A stretch of 23,837 nucleotides of DNA from Candidatus Collierbacteria bacterium GW2011_GWB1_44_6 (GTDB lineage Bacteria; Patescibacteriota; Microgenomatia; UBA1400; MFAQ01). A program made the position numbers and the translations under genes. The notes below the pieces were generated by a model that worked only from the letters and a program-made list of their open reading frames with translations, was not told where the DNA came from and searched no databases. Shown one piece after another: positions 1 to 7,187 of this stretch (position 1 is the first letter of the stretch; every line of letters starts with the position of its first letter). Location of the stretch: NCBI GenBank assembly GCA_000998025.1, contig LCJG01000017.1, forward strand, positions 1 through 23,837. Direction: 5' to 3'.

Positions 1-87
1 CGTTCAATGAGAAAAAAGGTCGGCTCGAACCTGAAAATAGCTTGATAACTCGGGATAATACCACTCTTTCGAAAAACGATTCCGATA

Positions 88-161
88 TGGAGCGGGTGAG
101 GGGAGTCGAACCCCTTTCATCAGCTTGGAAAGCTGAGGTAATACCGGTATACGACACCCGC
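88..161 (-). tRNA. tRNA-Gly (TCC)
   Basis: The minus strand folds as a tRNA. The acceptor stem pairs GCGGGTG (161-155) with CACCCGC (98-92). The anticodon stem is CAGCT/AGCTG with loop TTTCCAA, giving anticodon TCC. The T arm contains GGTTCGACTCC. The discriminator is T, and the CCA end is encoded (88-90 reads tgg on the plus strand). The D arm is weak, with only about three pairs. Confidence 0.95.
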
Positions 162-207
162 AACAATGTGATTATACCAAAAAGGAGCTGAATCCAATCT
201 CAAACTA

Positions 208-669
208 CTAGGTTTTTAGCAAATCTTCGAAAAAATTACTTTCTTCCAAATCCCGGATATATCTCTGTAGCTTTTCAAAGATTTCCTTTGTTTGTAGCTC
301 AGGTCGCCAAAACATTTTCGCACTGGTTCGAGTCACCAGTCCCAACTCCTTCATATCGTCATCAAACGGCTTATCTTGACATAGTATGACTTCCTTACTC
401 ATACCGGCAACACCTAGAGATATTCGGACACCTCTTTCACTCGAATACTTACTATTCTGAATGCAAAATTTATACACATGTCCATTTTCTGCGCTCTTAT
501 GGTATATCTGAACCGGATCTCCCTTTTCATGAGGCTGAGCTTCAAAACCCAGTGCCAAGGCAAGTTCTTGCGGAGTCCAAGACGGTGATTTCTCTTTCCT
601 CCGATTTTCTATGTATAGTTTATCAATCTCGTTTTCCGGGTCTGGGATACCCCTTTCTGAACTATTCAT
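208..669 (-). CDS. Hypothetical protein, 153 aa
   Basis: I do not recognise this family. The protein is soluble and charged, with no signal peptide or membrane segment. The N-terminal 30 residues are highly polar. The middle (about 50-95) has alternating hydrophobic residues that look like beta strands. The last 40 residues are predicted helical and rich in E, K and L. It reads out between tRNA-Gly and tRNA-Pro, both also on the minus strand, so it could be co-transcribed with them. No clear Shine-Dalgarno is seen before the ATG at 669. An unbroken 153-codon frame between two tRNAs supports a real gene, but its function is unknown. Confidence 0.6.
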   Translation of the reverse strand: MNSSERGIPDPENEIDKLYIENRRKEKSPSWTPQELALALGFEAQPHEKGDPVQIYHKSAENGHVYKFCIQNSKYSSERGVRISLGVAGMSKEVILCQDKPFDDDMKELGLVTRTSAKMFWRPELQTKEIFEKLQRYIRDLEESNFFEDLLKT

Positions 670-689
670 ACGCTTAAATACGTCTATTG

Positions 690-763
690 TCGGGGTGAGA
701 GGACTCGAACCTCCGACCTCTGCGTCCCAAACGCAGCGCTCTAGCCATCTGAGCTACACCCCG
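690..763 (-). tRNA. tRNA-Pro (TGG)
   Basis: The acceptor stem pairs CGGGGTG (763-757) with CACCCCG (697-691), with discriminator A at 690. The anticodon stem is CTGCG/CGCAG with loop TTTGGGA, giving anticodon TGG. The T arm contains GGTTCGAGTCC. CCA is not encoded. An extended -10 (TGG TAAAAT, 780-772 on the minus strand) ends 8 nt before the tRNA 5' end. Confidence 0.95.
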
Positions 764-771
764 CTAGGCCA

Positions 772-805
772 ATTTTACCATCTAAGAGCCTTTTTGAGGT
801 AAAAT
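772..805. promoter_or_regulatory. Divergent -10 boxes for tRNA-Pro and tRNA-His
   Basis: On the minus strand TGG-TAAAAT (780-772) is an extended -10 ending 8 nt from tRNA-Pro. On the plus strand TAAAAT (800-805), within GAGGTAAAATATAC, precedes tRNA-His by 34 nt. The tRNA-Lys/tRNA-Arg pair near 13.25 kb has the same GGTAAAATATAC block in both directions. No good -35 hexamer is seen. Confidence 0.6.
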
Positions 806-839
806 ATACGTGCTCGTCAGAGATGGCGACAATCATATG

Positions 840-912
840 GTGGGTGTAGCTTAGTTGGTAAAGCGCCTCCCTGTGGAGGAGGAGATCGCGGGTTCAAGTC
901 CCGTCACCCACC
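840..912 (+). tRNA. tRNA-His (GTG)
   Basis: The acceptor stem pairs GTGGGTG (840-846) with CACCCAC (905-911). The anticodon stem is CCTCC/GGAGG with loop CTGTGGA, giving anticodon GTG. A G at 839 can pair with C73 at 912, the usual G-1:C73 histidine identity pair. CCA is not encoded. Confidence 0.95.
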
Positions 913-951
913 CCTTATAGGTGATACCACTCCTAAACGGTCACGTTTCGG

Positions 952-1774
952 TTAAAAAAGGCTTGGTATATCAATACCGGGCTTTTTTGAGATTTGGAGG
1001 GGTGTTTTACCATTTAGTCGAGTGAATTTGCCAGTACAATCCTTGAATTTCTTGGTTCGTCTTCTGAGAAAGTAAGCATTAAGCCAAGTATCGGCGTGAT
1101 CGTAGGACTCAAATCCTTTGATACTTTTTAACCTGCCTTGTAAATGGGAATTAAAACACTCAATTAAGTTAGTAGTGATTCTGGCAGAGTTGGACACAAG
1201 CAGAAGGAAAGGCTCTTAGGCAAGCATCTCTGATGGCTTGGTTGTCATCGCAGACAACAGCTTGAAGTGGGTAATTGAGAAGCTTGAGTGAAGTAAAGAA
1301 TTTCGTGAGCAAAGGCAGATTTTCTGATCTTCCTAGTTTGTATGAAGGAATGTCGTGGGTTTGGTAATCTACTCCGTAGATGACCGGAAGTTTACGTTCA
1401 TAGCCTTTGATCTTAACGAACTTACCGTCAACCAGAAGGATGCCGCAATATTTCTGACAATATTTTCTGGTGACATCGGCGCAATGTGGAAGAGATGAAA
1501 GATATTCTTGAACATGACGATATACCGTAGCCAAACCTAGATTTGATTGATCTGATAGGCAACGGAAGGGAACTCCATCGAGATGAAAGAGAGCTAACTC
1601 ACGATCGGTCCATTTGGGATGGGTTCGGTTTACTTGAAACCAAGAGCCACAACCTGAACGCCAATATTTAACAGATCCCCGACGAGAGCCTCTTTTCTGA
1701 GTCTGACTACTTTTACACTTTGGACAATGAGGATTTTTTTCATATTTTAATACTAGATGAATATGATTGACCGG
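952..1774 (-). pseudogene. Decayed DDE transposase (MULE/IS256-like), deleted and frameshifted
   Basis: Two minus-strand frames belong to one transposase. The first is open from 1774 to 1169. It begins with a zinc-ribbon-like stretch (PHCPKC, then a degraded RSGCGSW), followed by the DDE-like segment LLVDGKFVKIKG, the VVCDDNQAIRDAC segment and CQLCQNHY. The second (1197-952) carries the family's C-terminal block, TTNLIECFNSHLQGRLKSIK then LRRRTKKF and LNGKTPL. Family members normally have a long stretch between CQNHY and TTNLIE. Here the two are almost fused and out of frame, which indicates an internal deletion. The first frame has no ATG, GTG or TTG start upstream of the zinc ribbon. It lies 40 nt from tRNA-His. 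I found no clean terminal inverted repeats. Family naming is from memory of motifs; the inactive state is clear. Confidence 0.8.
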
Positions 1775-1917
1775 TCAAAACAGATCTTTAGTTTGATGAG
1801 ACTTTCTTTTTTGAGAAATTACGAGACCAAAATGGAACGGTCTCCACCCAAGAAAATGATATCGATTGATATATCAGTATATAATTCATATTACTCCACA
1901 TATCGTTTGATACTAGG

Positions 1918-1926
1918 TGGTATATT
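1918..1926 (+). promoter_or_regulatory. Extended -10 promoter of the methyltransferase gene
   Basis: TGG-TATATT sits 11 nt before the ATG at 1938, so the transcript would carry only about 4 nt of leader. No Shine-Dalgarno precedes the ATG. The surrounding 80 nt are very AT-rich. Confidence 0.55.
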
Positions 1927-1937
1927 AGCCTAGTAAT

Positions 1938-2792
1938 ATGAAAACAGAACAGGATCATATTGAGTCAATTCGAAAATATTATATTGATTCGGAGAAACCT
2001 TATAGGAATTGGGGGGTCGATCTGGAGAGGCCAGATGTTTATGCTCTACATTGTGGGTTCCATCCGGACGGCGAAATGATTGATCACCATCAGTCTGTCA
2101 AATTGATGACTCAAAAAATAATTGAATTAGCGTGTATTATCCCAGGGGATAATGTACTAGACGCTGGATGTGGGACCGGATCTCTCTTGTTTGAGGCATC
2201 AGAAAGTCAACCTGAGGCAAATTTCTTCGGTATTAATATTTCAACAAACCAGCTTGAGTCGGCAAAAAAATACCTTAGAACAACAAAACTCAGCAACACC
2301 ACGCTTTCTTACCAAGACTACCTATATACAGCTTTTCCTGCTGGTCTCTTTGACAAAATTATTTATTCCGAAAGTGCCGCTCACTCTCAAGATAAATTAG
2401 CTTTATTTTTGGAATCTAGAAGAACAATAAAAACTGGTGGAACTATAGTAATCTCAGATGCTTTCTTGAATATTTATCCCCAACAAAACTCGAAAGATGA
2501 AATTCTGGTAAGAAATGCTCAAGATGGTTGGGTGCTACCACCAATACCAACAATTGAGTCTCTGGTAGAAACATTAAGTCTTGCCGGTTTTGGCGAAGTA
2601 ACTGTAAACGACATAACTACAAACATCCTACCTTCGACTTATATTATGGGGGCAAATGCTGCTGTGAGGCTGAAAGAAAGTAGTGACGCTGAGGAAAAAC
2701 TATTGAAGAGCAGGCAAGCCTGTGTAGCTGCAGATATTCTTATGAGAAAAGGCATTTTAAGTTATTTCTGGATTACAGCAAAATCTATTTAA
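1938..2792 (+). CDS. SAM-dependent methyltransferase, sterol/tocopherol/prenyl C-methyltransferase-like
   Basis: Class I methyltransferase of 284 aa. Residues 73-83 (VLDAGCGTGSL) are motif I, the SAM-binding glycine loop. FGINIS-NQLESAKK at 97-111 matches the acidic/adenosine loop of the sterol, gamma-tocopherol and geranyl-diphosphate methyltransferases. SESAAHSQD resembles the family's E-S-x-x-H motif, and GG-TIVISDAF near 150 is the post-motif strand. The N-terminal region (YYIDSEKPYRNWG...HCGFHPDG) also resembles that group, which places residues over the lipid substrate. By family it would methylate carbon on a prenyl or other lipid acceptor; the acceptor is not known. It is likely leaderless and 9 nt upstream of the Nudix gene, so co-expressed. 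A prenyl synthase-like gene lies 1.6 kb away. Confidence 0.85.
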   Translation: MKTEQDHIESIRKYYIDSEKPYRNWGVDLERPDVYALHCGFHPDGEMIDHHQSVKLMTQKIIELACIIPGDNVLDAGCGTGSLLFEASESQPEANFFGINISTNQLESAKKYLRTTKLSNTTLSYQDYLYTAFPAGLFDKIIYSESAAHSQDKLALFLESRRTIKTGGTIVISDAFLNIYPQQNSKDEILVRNAQDGWVLPPIPTIESLVETLSLAGFGEVTVNDITTNILPSTYIMGANAAVRLKESSDAEEKLLKSRQACVAADILMRKGILSYFWITAKSI

Positions 2793-2801
2793 CTTATAGC
2801 G

Positions 2802-3278
2802 ATGAATTTACTACTTGAGTTCCTTCAGATTCTTATAAAAAACCTTCCAAGAGGGATAGTTCCCGGTTCTTTGGTAATAGTCTATAAAGAAACCGTAGAA
2901 GGTAAAAAATTTCTTGTTATAAAAAACATGCCTTCAGGGAGCATAGCTTTCCCCAGTGGAACTATCTCGTGGTGGGAAAACTACGAAAAAACTGCAAGAC
3001 GAGAGCTATATGAAGAAACCGGTATTAGAGTCAAAACATTAGTAGAAATTCCCATATTACACAAGTTCAGATACAAACAAATATTCTTAAAGCTAAAAAG
3101 CGAACAGCACATATTCTTATATGAATTGAAGAAACCCAAAGATATTAGATTACACTCCAAGGAAACAGCCTGGTTCAAATGGGTTACAAGTCAGCAGGCA
3201 GAAAAAATAATCAGCCATACAGAACTAATAAAGAGTTTTCGCGAGTCGTTGAGATACCTATTGAGAGATCCTCAATAA
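2802..3278 (+). CDS. Nudix hydrolase
   Basis: The 158-aa protein has a perfect Nudix box (G-x5-E-x7-R-E-L-x-E-E-x-G-I), from GTISWW to EETGI at about residues 53-75. It binds Mg2+ and would hydrolyse a nucleoside diphosphate linked to another moiety; the substrate cannot be read from the sequence. The N-terminal 20 residues are hydrophobic (LLLEFLQILIKNLP) and may sit against the membrane. The start lies 9 nt after the methyltransferase stop with no obvious Shine-Dalgarno, which suggests coupled translation. Its last 21 bp overlap the 3' end of the convergent glycosyltransferase gene. In this setting a prenyl-diphosphate or nucleotide-sugar substrate is possible, but that is inference. Confidence 0.9.
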   Translation: MNLLLEFLQILIKNLPRGIVPGSLVIVYKETVEGKKFLVIKNMPSGSIAFPSGTISWWENYEKTARRELYEETGIRVKTLVEIPILHKFRYKQIFLKLKSEQHIFLYELKKPKDIRLHSKETAWFKWVTSQQAEKIISHTELIKSFRESLRYLLRDPQ

Positions 3279-4385
3279 AAGTTCCCTGGCTATAACTGAC
3301 GCCCATTTTTCACTCAAAGACCTAGCATCTAATACAGAAACATCTCTCATTAGCTCAGTCCAAAAATCGAGGTTTACTCTGTTTTGGATATTCTTTGTAG
3401 ACATTGATAGCAATGGGTTAAGGAGGGAATTTATAACAATTCGACAAAGGATACTCTCTTGATACTCAATCCATCTGTCATCAGGGACATTCTTTAATGC
3501 GTAATTCAATAGCATATTTTCATCATCTCTATTTGACAAAAACCTCCCTGTATTGTCTTCGACCATATCGTAAGTCGAAATCTCATTAATTAGCTCAAAA
3601 AGCTTTCTTCTCTGACTTGTAATTATGGAATATTCAAAATGCTCAACCGGAGCTCCGATTTCGTTTACTCTTTGAACCAGATCGAAACACTCTCTTGGTG
3701 CAGTATTTCCACGTACATCCAAAGGCTGACGAAACCCTCCAGCTTTGGCATAACACTCTATTTCAAATCCAGAATTCGGACCCCTCATTCTAATTTGACC
3801 TATGGATAAATCCAAGAGCTCAGATACTCTCGAAAAAGATAAAAAATAATTTTTTATTCCAATTTCTTTTTCTACGATCTCATCAGTTTCTGGTGAAGCG
3901 TGGTAATTACCAGACACTAGGATGCTCTGAGAAGATTTTGACATTTGTTCATACATTTTAGATAACCATGTTTTCCCAGGTTGGGTGTCGGCATCAGTTA
4001 AAACGATAAAATGTCTTTTGGGAATCTCACCACCTCTATCCAATACCCTACGAATTATCTCGTCAACTCCAGTCTTCCTGGCCCTTCCAGCTCCTATATT
4101 CCGTTCATTTACTACACATACCCGGTTTTCAGAGTTAAAAGAAAAGGACCCTACAACTTCAGCAGTCTGGTCTGTACTTCCGTTATCTACAATAATTAAT
4201 TCAAACTTATGATCAAAAATCTGATCATTTAGACATTCAAGTAGAGTTCCAATATAAGACTCTTCATTATAGGCAGGAACCACTATGCTAATGTTTATGT
4301 CTTCAGACAACCTAGGCAGTCTATCGTTCTCTGAAAGAATGTTTGCCGAACTCTCCAAATAATTTTGAAGAAATTGTTCCTTCAT
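3258..4385 (-). CDS. Family 2 glycosyltransferase (GT-A fold)
   Basis: The protein has 375 aa. Residues 32-43 (ISIVVPAYNEES) and 62-72 (ELIIVDNGSTD) form the nucleotide-binding core. IVLTDADT at 127-134 supplies the D-x-D metal motif, and NIGAGRARKTGV matches the usual GT2 loop. There is no membrane helix, so unlike dolichyl-phosphate mannose synthases with C-terminal helices it should be cytosolic or peripheral. The C-terminal 140 residues are helical and not a domain I recognise. The ATG directly abuts the TAA of the upstream gene (TAAATG), so the two are an operon with translational coupling. The sugar and acceptor are unknown. Confidence 0.88.
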   Translation of the reverse strand: MKEQFLQNYLESSANILSENDRLPRLSEDINISIVVPAYNEESYIGTLLECLNDQIFDHKFELIIVDNGSTDQTAEVVGSFSFNSENRVCVVNERNIGAGRARKTGVDEIIRRVLDRGGEIPKRHFIVLTDADTQPGKTWLSKMYEQMSKSSQSILVSGNYHASPETDEIVEKEIGIKNYFLSFSRVSELLDLSIGQIRMRGPNSGFEIECYAKAGGFRQPLDVRGNTAPRECFDLVQRVNEIGAPVEHFEYSIITSQRRKLFELINEISTYDMVEDNTGRFLSNRDDENMLLNYALKNVPDDRWIEYQESILCRIVINSLLNPLLSMSTKNIQNRVNLDFWTELMRDVSVLDARSLSEKWASVIARELLLRISQ

Positions 4386-5414
4386 TTAAACCAAGTTATC
4401 TAATTGTTGCTTTTTCGATAATATCCATTCGTCGATAAATATCCTAAATTCAGGTTTTAAAACAGAATGGAATTGGTCAAGACTCGCATTATAGATTTCC
4501 TTTGTCATGTTAATAGAGTCAGCGAGAGTACCCGAGGTAACAAAAGAATCAATTACAAATCGTTTATCGATTTCTGACATTTCTCCATTTCCAAATAAAC
4601 CCAAAGTTCTTGTTTTATCTTCAGTGTTCAGACGCTCTATAAGGATGGCTAGGGGAATCGACATCACGCCAGAACGAATATCACTAAAACCTTCTCGAAG
4701 CCATATGTATTTTGGTGAAACATCCTTTAGATCATTCATAATTTGACCCGCAAGATTAACATTTTCTATAGCTAAAAAAGAAACATTTTTGTCGTCCGGA
4801 ACCTGATCGATCAAGACGAATGGTAACGCTGTATGGAATAAAGCTCTTAAGCGATAATTATCTAACAACTCAGATTTGGATGCACCCGGTTTTAAGTCCC
4901 GATGAGCTTTTAGCGATCCAATACCCATAACAACTAATTTATCAATTACTTGTGAAGCATCGTCACAAAAATATCGACTTACCATCTTTTTTACAGCTTC
5001 AAATCCCGCCTGAGCTGATTGATACGCGAAATCAGACCCGAACTCCACCCACGCCGCTGGCAGTCCAGATCGCTTTAGATCTTGGTCAAACATATCATCG
5101 TACATTAGCGAAAGCGTCCAAAGTAGATCAACTATAGCTCCTACTTGAACAGAAGTCTTTTTATCTTGACCAACAGACTGCAAAACGGAGTATGTAAATA
5201 CCGGTTTTTCTTTTGTAACATGCGATCCTAGTGTATGAATGATTGGTTCTAAAACCCTTTGCGGTACTTCAGACAATATTTGCGAGACCGAATCCAAAAT
5301 TCCATAATTACAATAAGCATCAAATAGTTTTTTGACCACATCATCATGCAGTCTAAATTCTGTCTTTTCTCTTATGGTGTTTACAAGCTCATTCACTCTT
5401 ACGGGATTATACAA
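4386..5414 (-). CDS. Isoprenyl diphosphate synthase-like protein (polyprenyl synthetase superfamily)
   Basis: The 342-aa all-helical protein has the first aspartate-rich motif DDMFD (106-110, in LSLMYDDMFDQD), followed by KRSG where typical enzymes have RRG. The second motif, GQIMNDLKD (223-231), has Asn in place of the first Asp of DDxxD. Canonical enzymes condense isopentenyl diphosphate with an allylic diphosphate. The altered residues suggest a divergent prenyl chain-length, ComQ-like or terpene-cyclising activity. The frame starts with TTG at 5414. However, TATAAT lies inside it (5411-5406), and a GTG at 5396 follows 9 nt later, so a leaderless GTG start (VNELVNTIRE) is more likely. It is the first gene of a two-gene operon with the glycosyltransferase. 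Confidence 0.75.
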   Translation of the reverse strand: MYNPVRVNELVNTIREKTEFRLHDDVVKKLFDAYCNYGILDSVSQILSEVPQRVLEPIIHTLGSHVTKEKPVFTYSVLQSVGQDKKTSVQVGAIVDLLWTLSLMYDDMFDQDLKRSGLPAAWVEFGSDFAYQSAQAGFEAVKKMVSRYFCDDASQVIDKLVVMGIGSLKAHRDLKPGASKSELLDNYRLRALFHTALPFVLIDQVPDDKNVSFLAIENVNLAGQIMNDLKDVSPKYIWLREGFSDIRSGVMSIPLAILIERLNTEDKTRTLGLFGNGEMSEIDKRFVIDSFVTSGTLADSINMTKEIYNASLDQFHSVLKPEFRIFIDEWILSKKQQLDNLV

Positions 5415-5445
5415 CGGAGTACGATAACACAGGCATAAGAAGATT

Positions 5446-5538
5446 TCTCAATTTAACTATCTGCGCACAAACCGGTTCTAAGATCTCATCATCAAGGACC
5501 CATAACATAAGTTACCCTTGTGGTAACTTTTTTTATGG
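5446..5538 (+). repeat. Structured intergenic element, copy 1 (E1)
   Basis: This copy shares with copy 3 TCTCAATTT, then TGCGCACAAACCGGTTCT and AAGATCTCATCATCAAG. It folds on the plus strand as GGTTCT (5474-5479) pairing AGGACC (5495-5500) around a conserved loop. A second, terminator-like hairpin follows: CCATAA (5500-5505) with TTATGG (5533-5538) outside, and AGTTACC with GGTAACT inside, next to T7. The G-U pairs work only in plus-strand RNA. No RNA family is recognised. Confidence 0.65.
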
Positions 5539-5548
5539 TAAATCTGAT

Positions 5549-5600
5549 GGGACTTGAATGCCGGAACCAGTTTCGTAACGAACCTGGTGAGACAGGTCCC
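5549..5600. other. Strong two-tier hairpin downstream of E1
   Basis: GGGACTTG (5549-5556) pairs with CAGGTCCC (5593-5600), with one G-U. Inside it CCAG/CTGG and TTCG/CGAA stack around loop TAA (76-78 of that line, 5576-5578) with one mismatch. GGGAAGTCCC follows at about 5613-5622. The block lies upstream of the next promoter, so it may be the 3' part of an E1 transcript or a protein-binding cruciform. Confidence 0.45.
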
Positions 5601-5649
5601 GAATGAAAATGAGGGAAGTCCCGTAATGCACACAGAATATCCTATAGAC

Positions 5650-5678
5650 TTGACATTTGAGGCTAGTTGTGATACTAT
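5650..5678 (+). promoter_or_regulatory. Canonical sigma70 promoter for the 5762 gene
   Basis: TTGACA (5650-5655), 17-bp spacer, TACTAT (5673-5678). Transcription should start near 5685, giving a leader of about 75 nt. Within the leader GTCTG-TCG-CAGAC (5690-5702) and CTTTGGG/CCCAAGG (5721-5739) are perfect or G-U hairpins, the second ending 8 nt before the Shine-Dalgarno. Confidence 0.8.
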
Positions 5679-5761
5679 ACTAAGCGATGGTCTGTCGCAG
5701 ACAGCCACAGCCTATACTGACTTTGGGAACTACCCAAGGCAGAAAAAAGGAGAACTTTACA

Positions 5762-6151
5762 ATGTCCGAGCCTACCTACTGCTTAGTTAGCACAACCACC
5801 GGTAAGACCGATCACGACTCAACTCGTTATGGCATAGCCCCAACCAAGGCAGCACCGGAAGGTACTGTCTGGAGCTATTTCGCTCAGCTTCGCCTGTTCG
5901 ATAACAGCTTTCCTCCGTCTGTTGAATTCCACTCAGGAACTGCTCACGGAGAAGTAATGCCCGACAATGAAGGCTGGGTGCGAATAGTTGTTAAAGGCGT
6001 TGAGCCCAAGGATGTCGAACTCGTGGTTAAAGGACTCAGGGAGCGGGTTGGATGCCAAACTCTGAACCCTTGCCTCTACTTGCCTGACAACCTCAAAACC
6101 CCATATGAAAGATTAATGCACCTGTTGCACTGGGTTTTAGGTAAGTATTAG
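5762..6151 (+). CDS. Hypothetical protein, 129 aa
   Basis: The ATG at 5762 follows AGGAG (5748-5752) with good spacing, so it is preferred over earlier in-frame codons. The family is not recognised. There is no signal peptide or membrane helix. The first 20 residues are polar (TTTGKTDHDSTRYG). VWSYFAQLRLFDN and WVRIVVKGVEPKDVELVVKG look like amphipathic beta strands, and the C-terminus (YERLMHLLHWVLGKY) is helical. Strong promoter, structured leader, good ribosome site and strong terminator mark it as a self-contained, well-expressed unit. Its base composition is richer in GC than the flanks. It lies between copies 1 and 2 of the structured repeat, which may mark it as an acquired cassette. 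Confidence 0.75.
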   Translation: MSEPTYCLVSTTTGKTDHDSTRYGIAPTKAAPEGTVWSYFAQLRLFDNSFPPSVEFHSGTAHGEVMPDNEGWVRIVVKGVEPKDVELVVKGLRERVGCQTLNPCLYLPDNLKTPYERLMHLLHWVLGKY

Positions 6152-6169
6152 AAAAATACCCGACAATTT

Positions 6170-6204
6170 GAGCCGTCTCTAAATGAGACGGCTCATTTAT
6201 TTAT
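6170..6204 (+). terminator. Intrinsic terminator of the 5762 gene
   Basis: GAGCCGTCTC (6170-6179) and GAGACGGCTC (6185-6194) pair perfectly over 10 bp around loop TAAAT, followed by ATTTATTTAT. Confidence 0.85.
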
Positions 6205-6239
6205 GCAGAGCAGAAGGTAAACGATTCCATTAATTTTAA

Positions 6240-6321
6240 AAACTGAGCACAAATCGATTCTGAAATCTCATCAGCAAGAACCCAAATGAAATCTCTCGCT
6301 TGTCGGGAGATTTTTATTTGG
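6240..6321 (+). repeat. Structured intergenic element, copy 2 (E2)
   Basis: A diverged copy containing GAGCACAAATCGATTCT, AAATCTCATCAGCAAG and AACCCAAAT. The second hairpin is kept by compensatory change: CCAAAT (6282-6287) pairs ATTTGG (6316-6321) where copy 1 has CCATAA/TTATGG. AAATCTCTC (6289-6297) pairs GGGAGATTT (6305-6313). The first hairpin has one mismatch. It lies between the terminator above and the 3' end of the convergent gene at 6361. Confidence 0.6.
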
Positions 6322-6360
6322 ATAATCGCTACAGACTAGAACCAATTCCAAGAAAGCAGT

Positions 6361-7059
6361 TTAATCTTTTTTTATTCTTGCTTCAACAAATTTTTTCATA
6401 TCACTAGCGATTTTCCATCTGGCTCTCCGGACATCTTTTGGAAATACTTTTCTGTCAATTGTGCCCATAGGATCGGATACAAAATCAAGCTTGAAAGTTA
6501 GATCATTAATCATTTCATATGCACCCAGAACAAGAACCAATTTATTTGAAGGATGGTCTAGAAAATATAGTATTTCATCTCTGGTAGTACCCCAAGGGTA
6601 TCCAGGGGGAGCATCAAAACTAAATATATCCTGAGGAACTAAGAAAACGATTGACGAGACATTCGGATCTTCTTCAATTTTGTTTAAAAAAATCTCAGTG
6701 TGATTTGGAGTACTTTTCCAATCTATCCCATATCTTTTGTAATATTCCTCAAAATCTTCTCCTGAAATATGTAACCCAACAGCGCGTGTTAACTCATACG
6801 GAGATATTCCTAATACAACAGGAGTCGATCCAATTATGGTCTTACCTTTTTGGGTAACTGATTCAGCGATAAAATCTTGATTATTTACCATCCATTTGGA
6901 GTGTTGGGAGAGATTTTCCCATTTGTCACTTTCCACATATTTTGGATCGGTCAAACCGGACTGAAACAACAATGCCGGCAAGTTGTATCGACCCGGTTCG
7001 TTTATCAAAGAGCGTTCTTTAACAAAGTATTTTCCATCAAGTTGATCCAGGGACATCAT
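6361..7059 (-). CDS. Hypothetical protein, about 232 aa
   Basis: The family is not recognised. No signal peptide or membrane helix is present. KTIIGSTPVVLGISPYELTRAVGL (about 72-95), SSIVFLVPQDIFSF (about 134-147) and KLVLVLGAYEMIND (about 172-185) look like core beta strands of an alpha/beta fold, and the C-terminus is a basic helix (KKFVEARIKKD). Two consecutive ATGs open the frame (7059 and 7056). TATACT at 7068-7063 is 6 nt before the second, the spacing seen at other leaderless genes here, so the second Met may be the true start. Copy 3 of the structured repeat lies just upstream and copy 2 just downstream. Confidence 0.65.
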   Translation of the reverse strand: MMSLDQLDGKYFVKERSLINEPGRYNLPALLFQSGLTDPKYVESDKWENLSQHSKWMVNNQDFIAESVTQKGKTIIGSTPVVLGISPYELTRAVGLHISGEDFEEYYKRYGIDWKSTPNHTEIFLNKIEEDPNVSSIVFLVPQDIFSFDAPPGYPWGTTRDEILYFLDHPSNKLVLVLGAYEMINDLTFKLDFVSDPMGTIDRKVFPKDVRRARWKIASDMKKFVEARIKKD

Positions 7060-7106
7060 TAAAGTATATATTATGATGTCGTTCGTAGAGGTGGGAGAAA
7101 CTTATC

Positions 7107-7187
7107 TCTCAATTTCGTTATTTGCGCACAAACCGGTTCTAAGATCTCATCATCAAGAGCCCATAAAAATCCCCCGACATTTGCCAG
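7107..7187 (+). repeat. Structured intergenic element, copy 3 (E3)
   Basis: Nearly identical to copy 1 from TCTCAATTT through CATCATCAAG. GGTTCT (7135-7140) pairs AGAGCC (7156-7161), with the G-U at a different position from copy 1. The downstream hairpin is degraded: CCATAAAAATCCC lacks its full 3' partner, with only TCCC/GGGA remaining. Confidence 0.6.

Noticed and set aside
5446..5538. T-box leader in the structured repeats
   Set aside because: No GGUGGNACCGCG-type antiterminator sequence and no tRNA-synthetase or amino-acid gene downstream.
5554..5790. Plus-strand frame of 78 codons
   Set aside because: It passes through a hairpin, the promoter and the ribosome site of the 5762 gene in another frame; it looks accidental.
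6250..6285. Hammerhead in the minus strand of repeat copy 2
   Set aside because: CTGATGA followed by GATT/AATC looks like a core and stem II, but GAT follows instead of GAA, and the other copies lack CTGATGA.
5446..7187. Structured repeats as integron attC sites
   Set aside because: The spacing and single genes between them fit cassettes, but the core sites RYYYAAC and GTRRRY and the long imperfect attC arms are not present, and no integrase is in the window.
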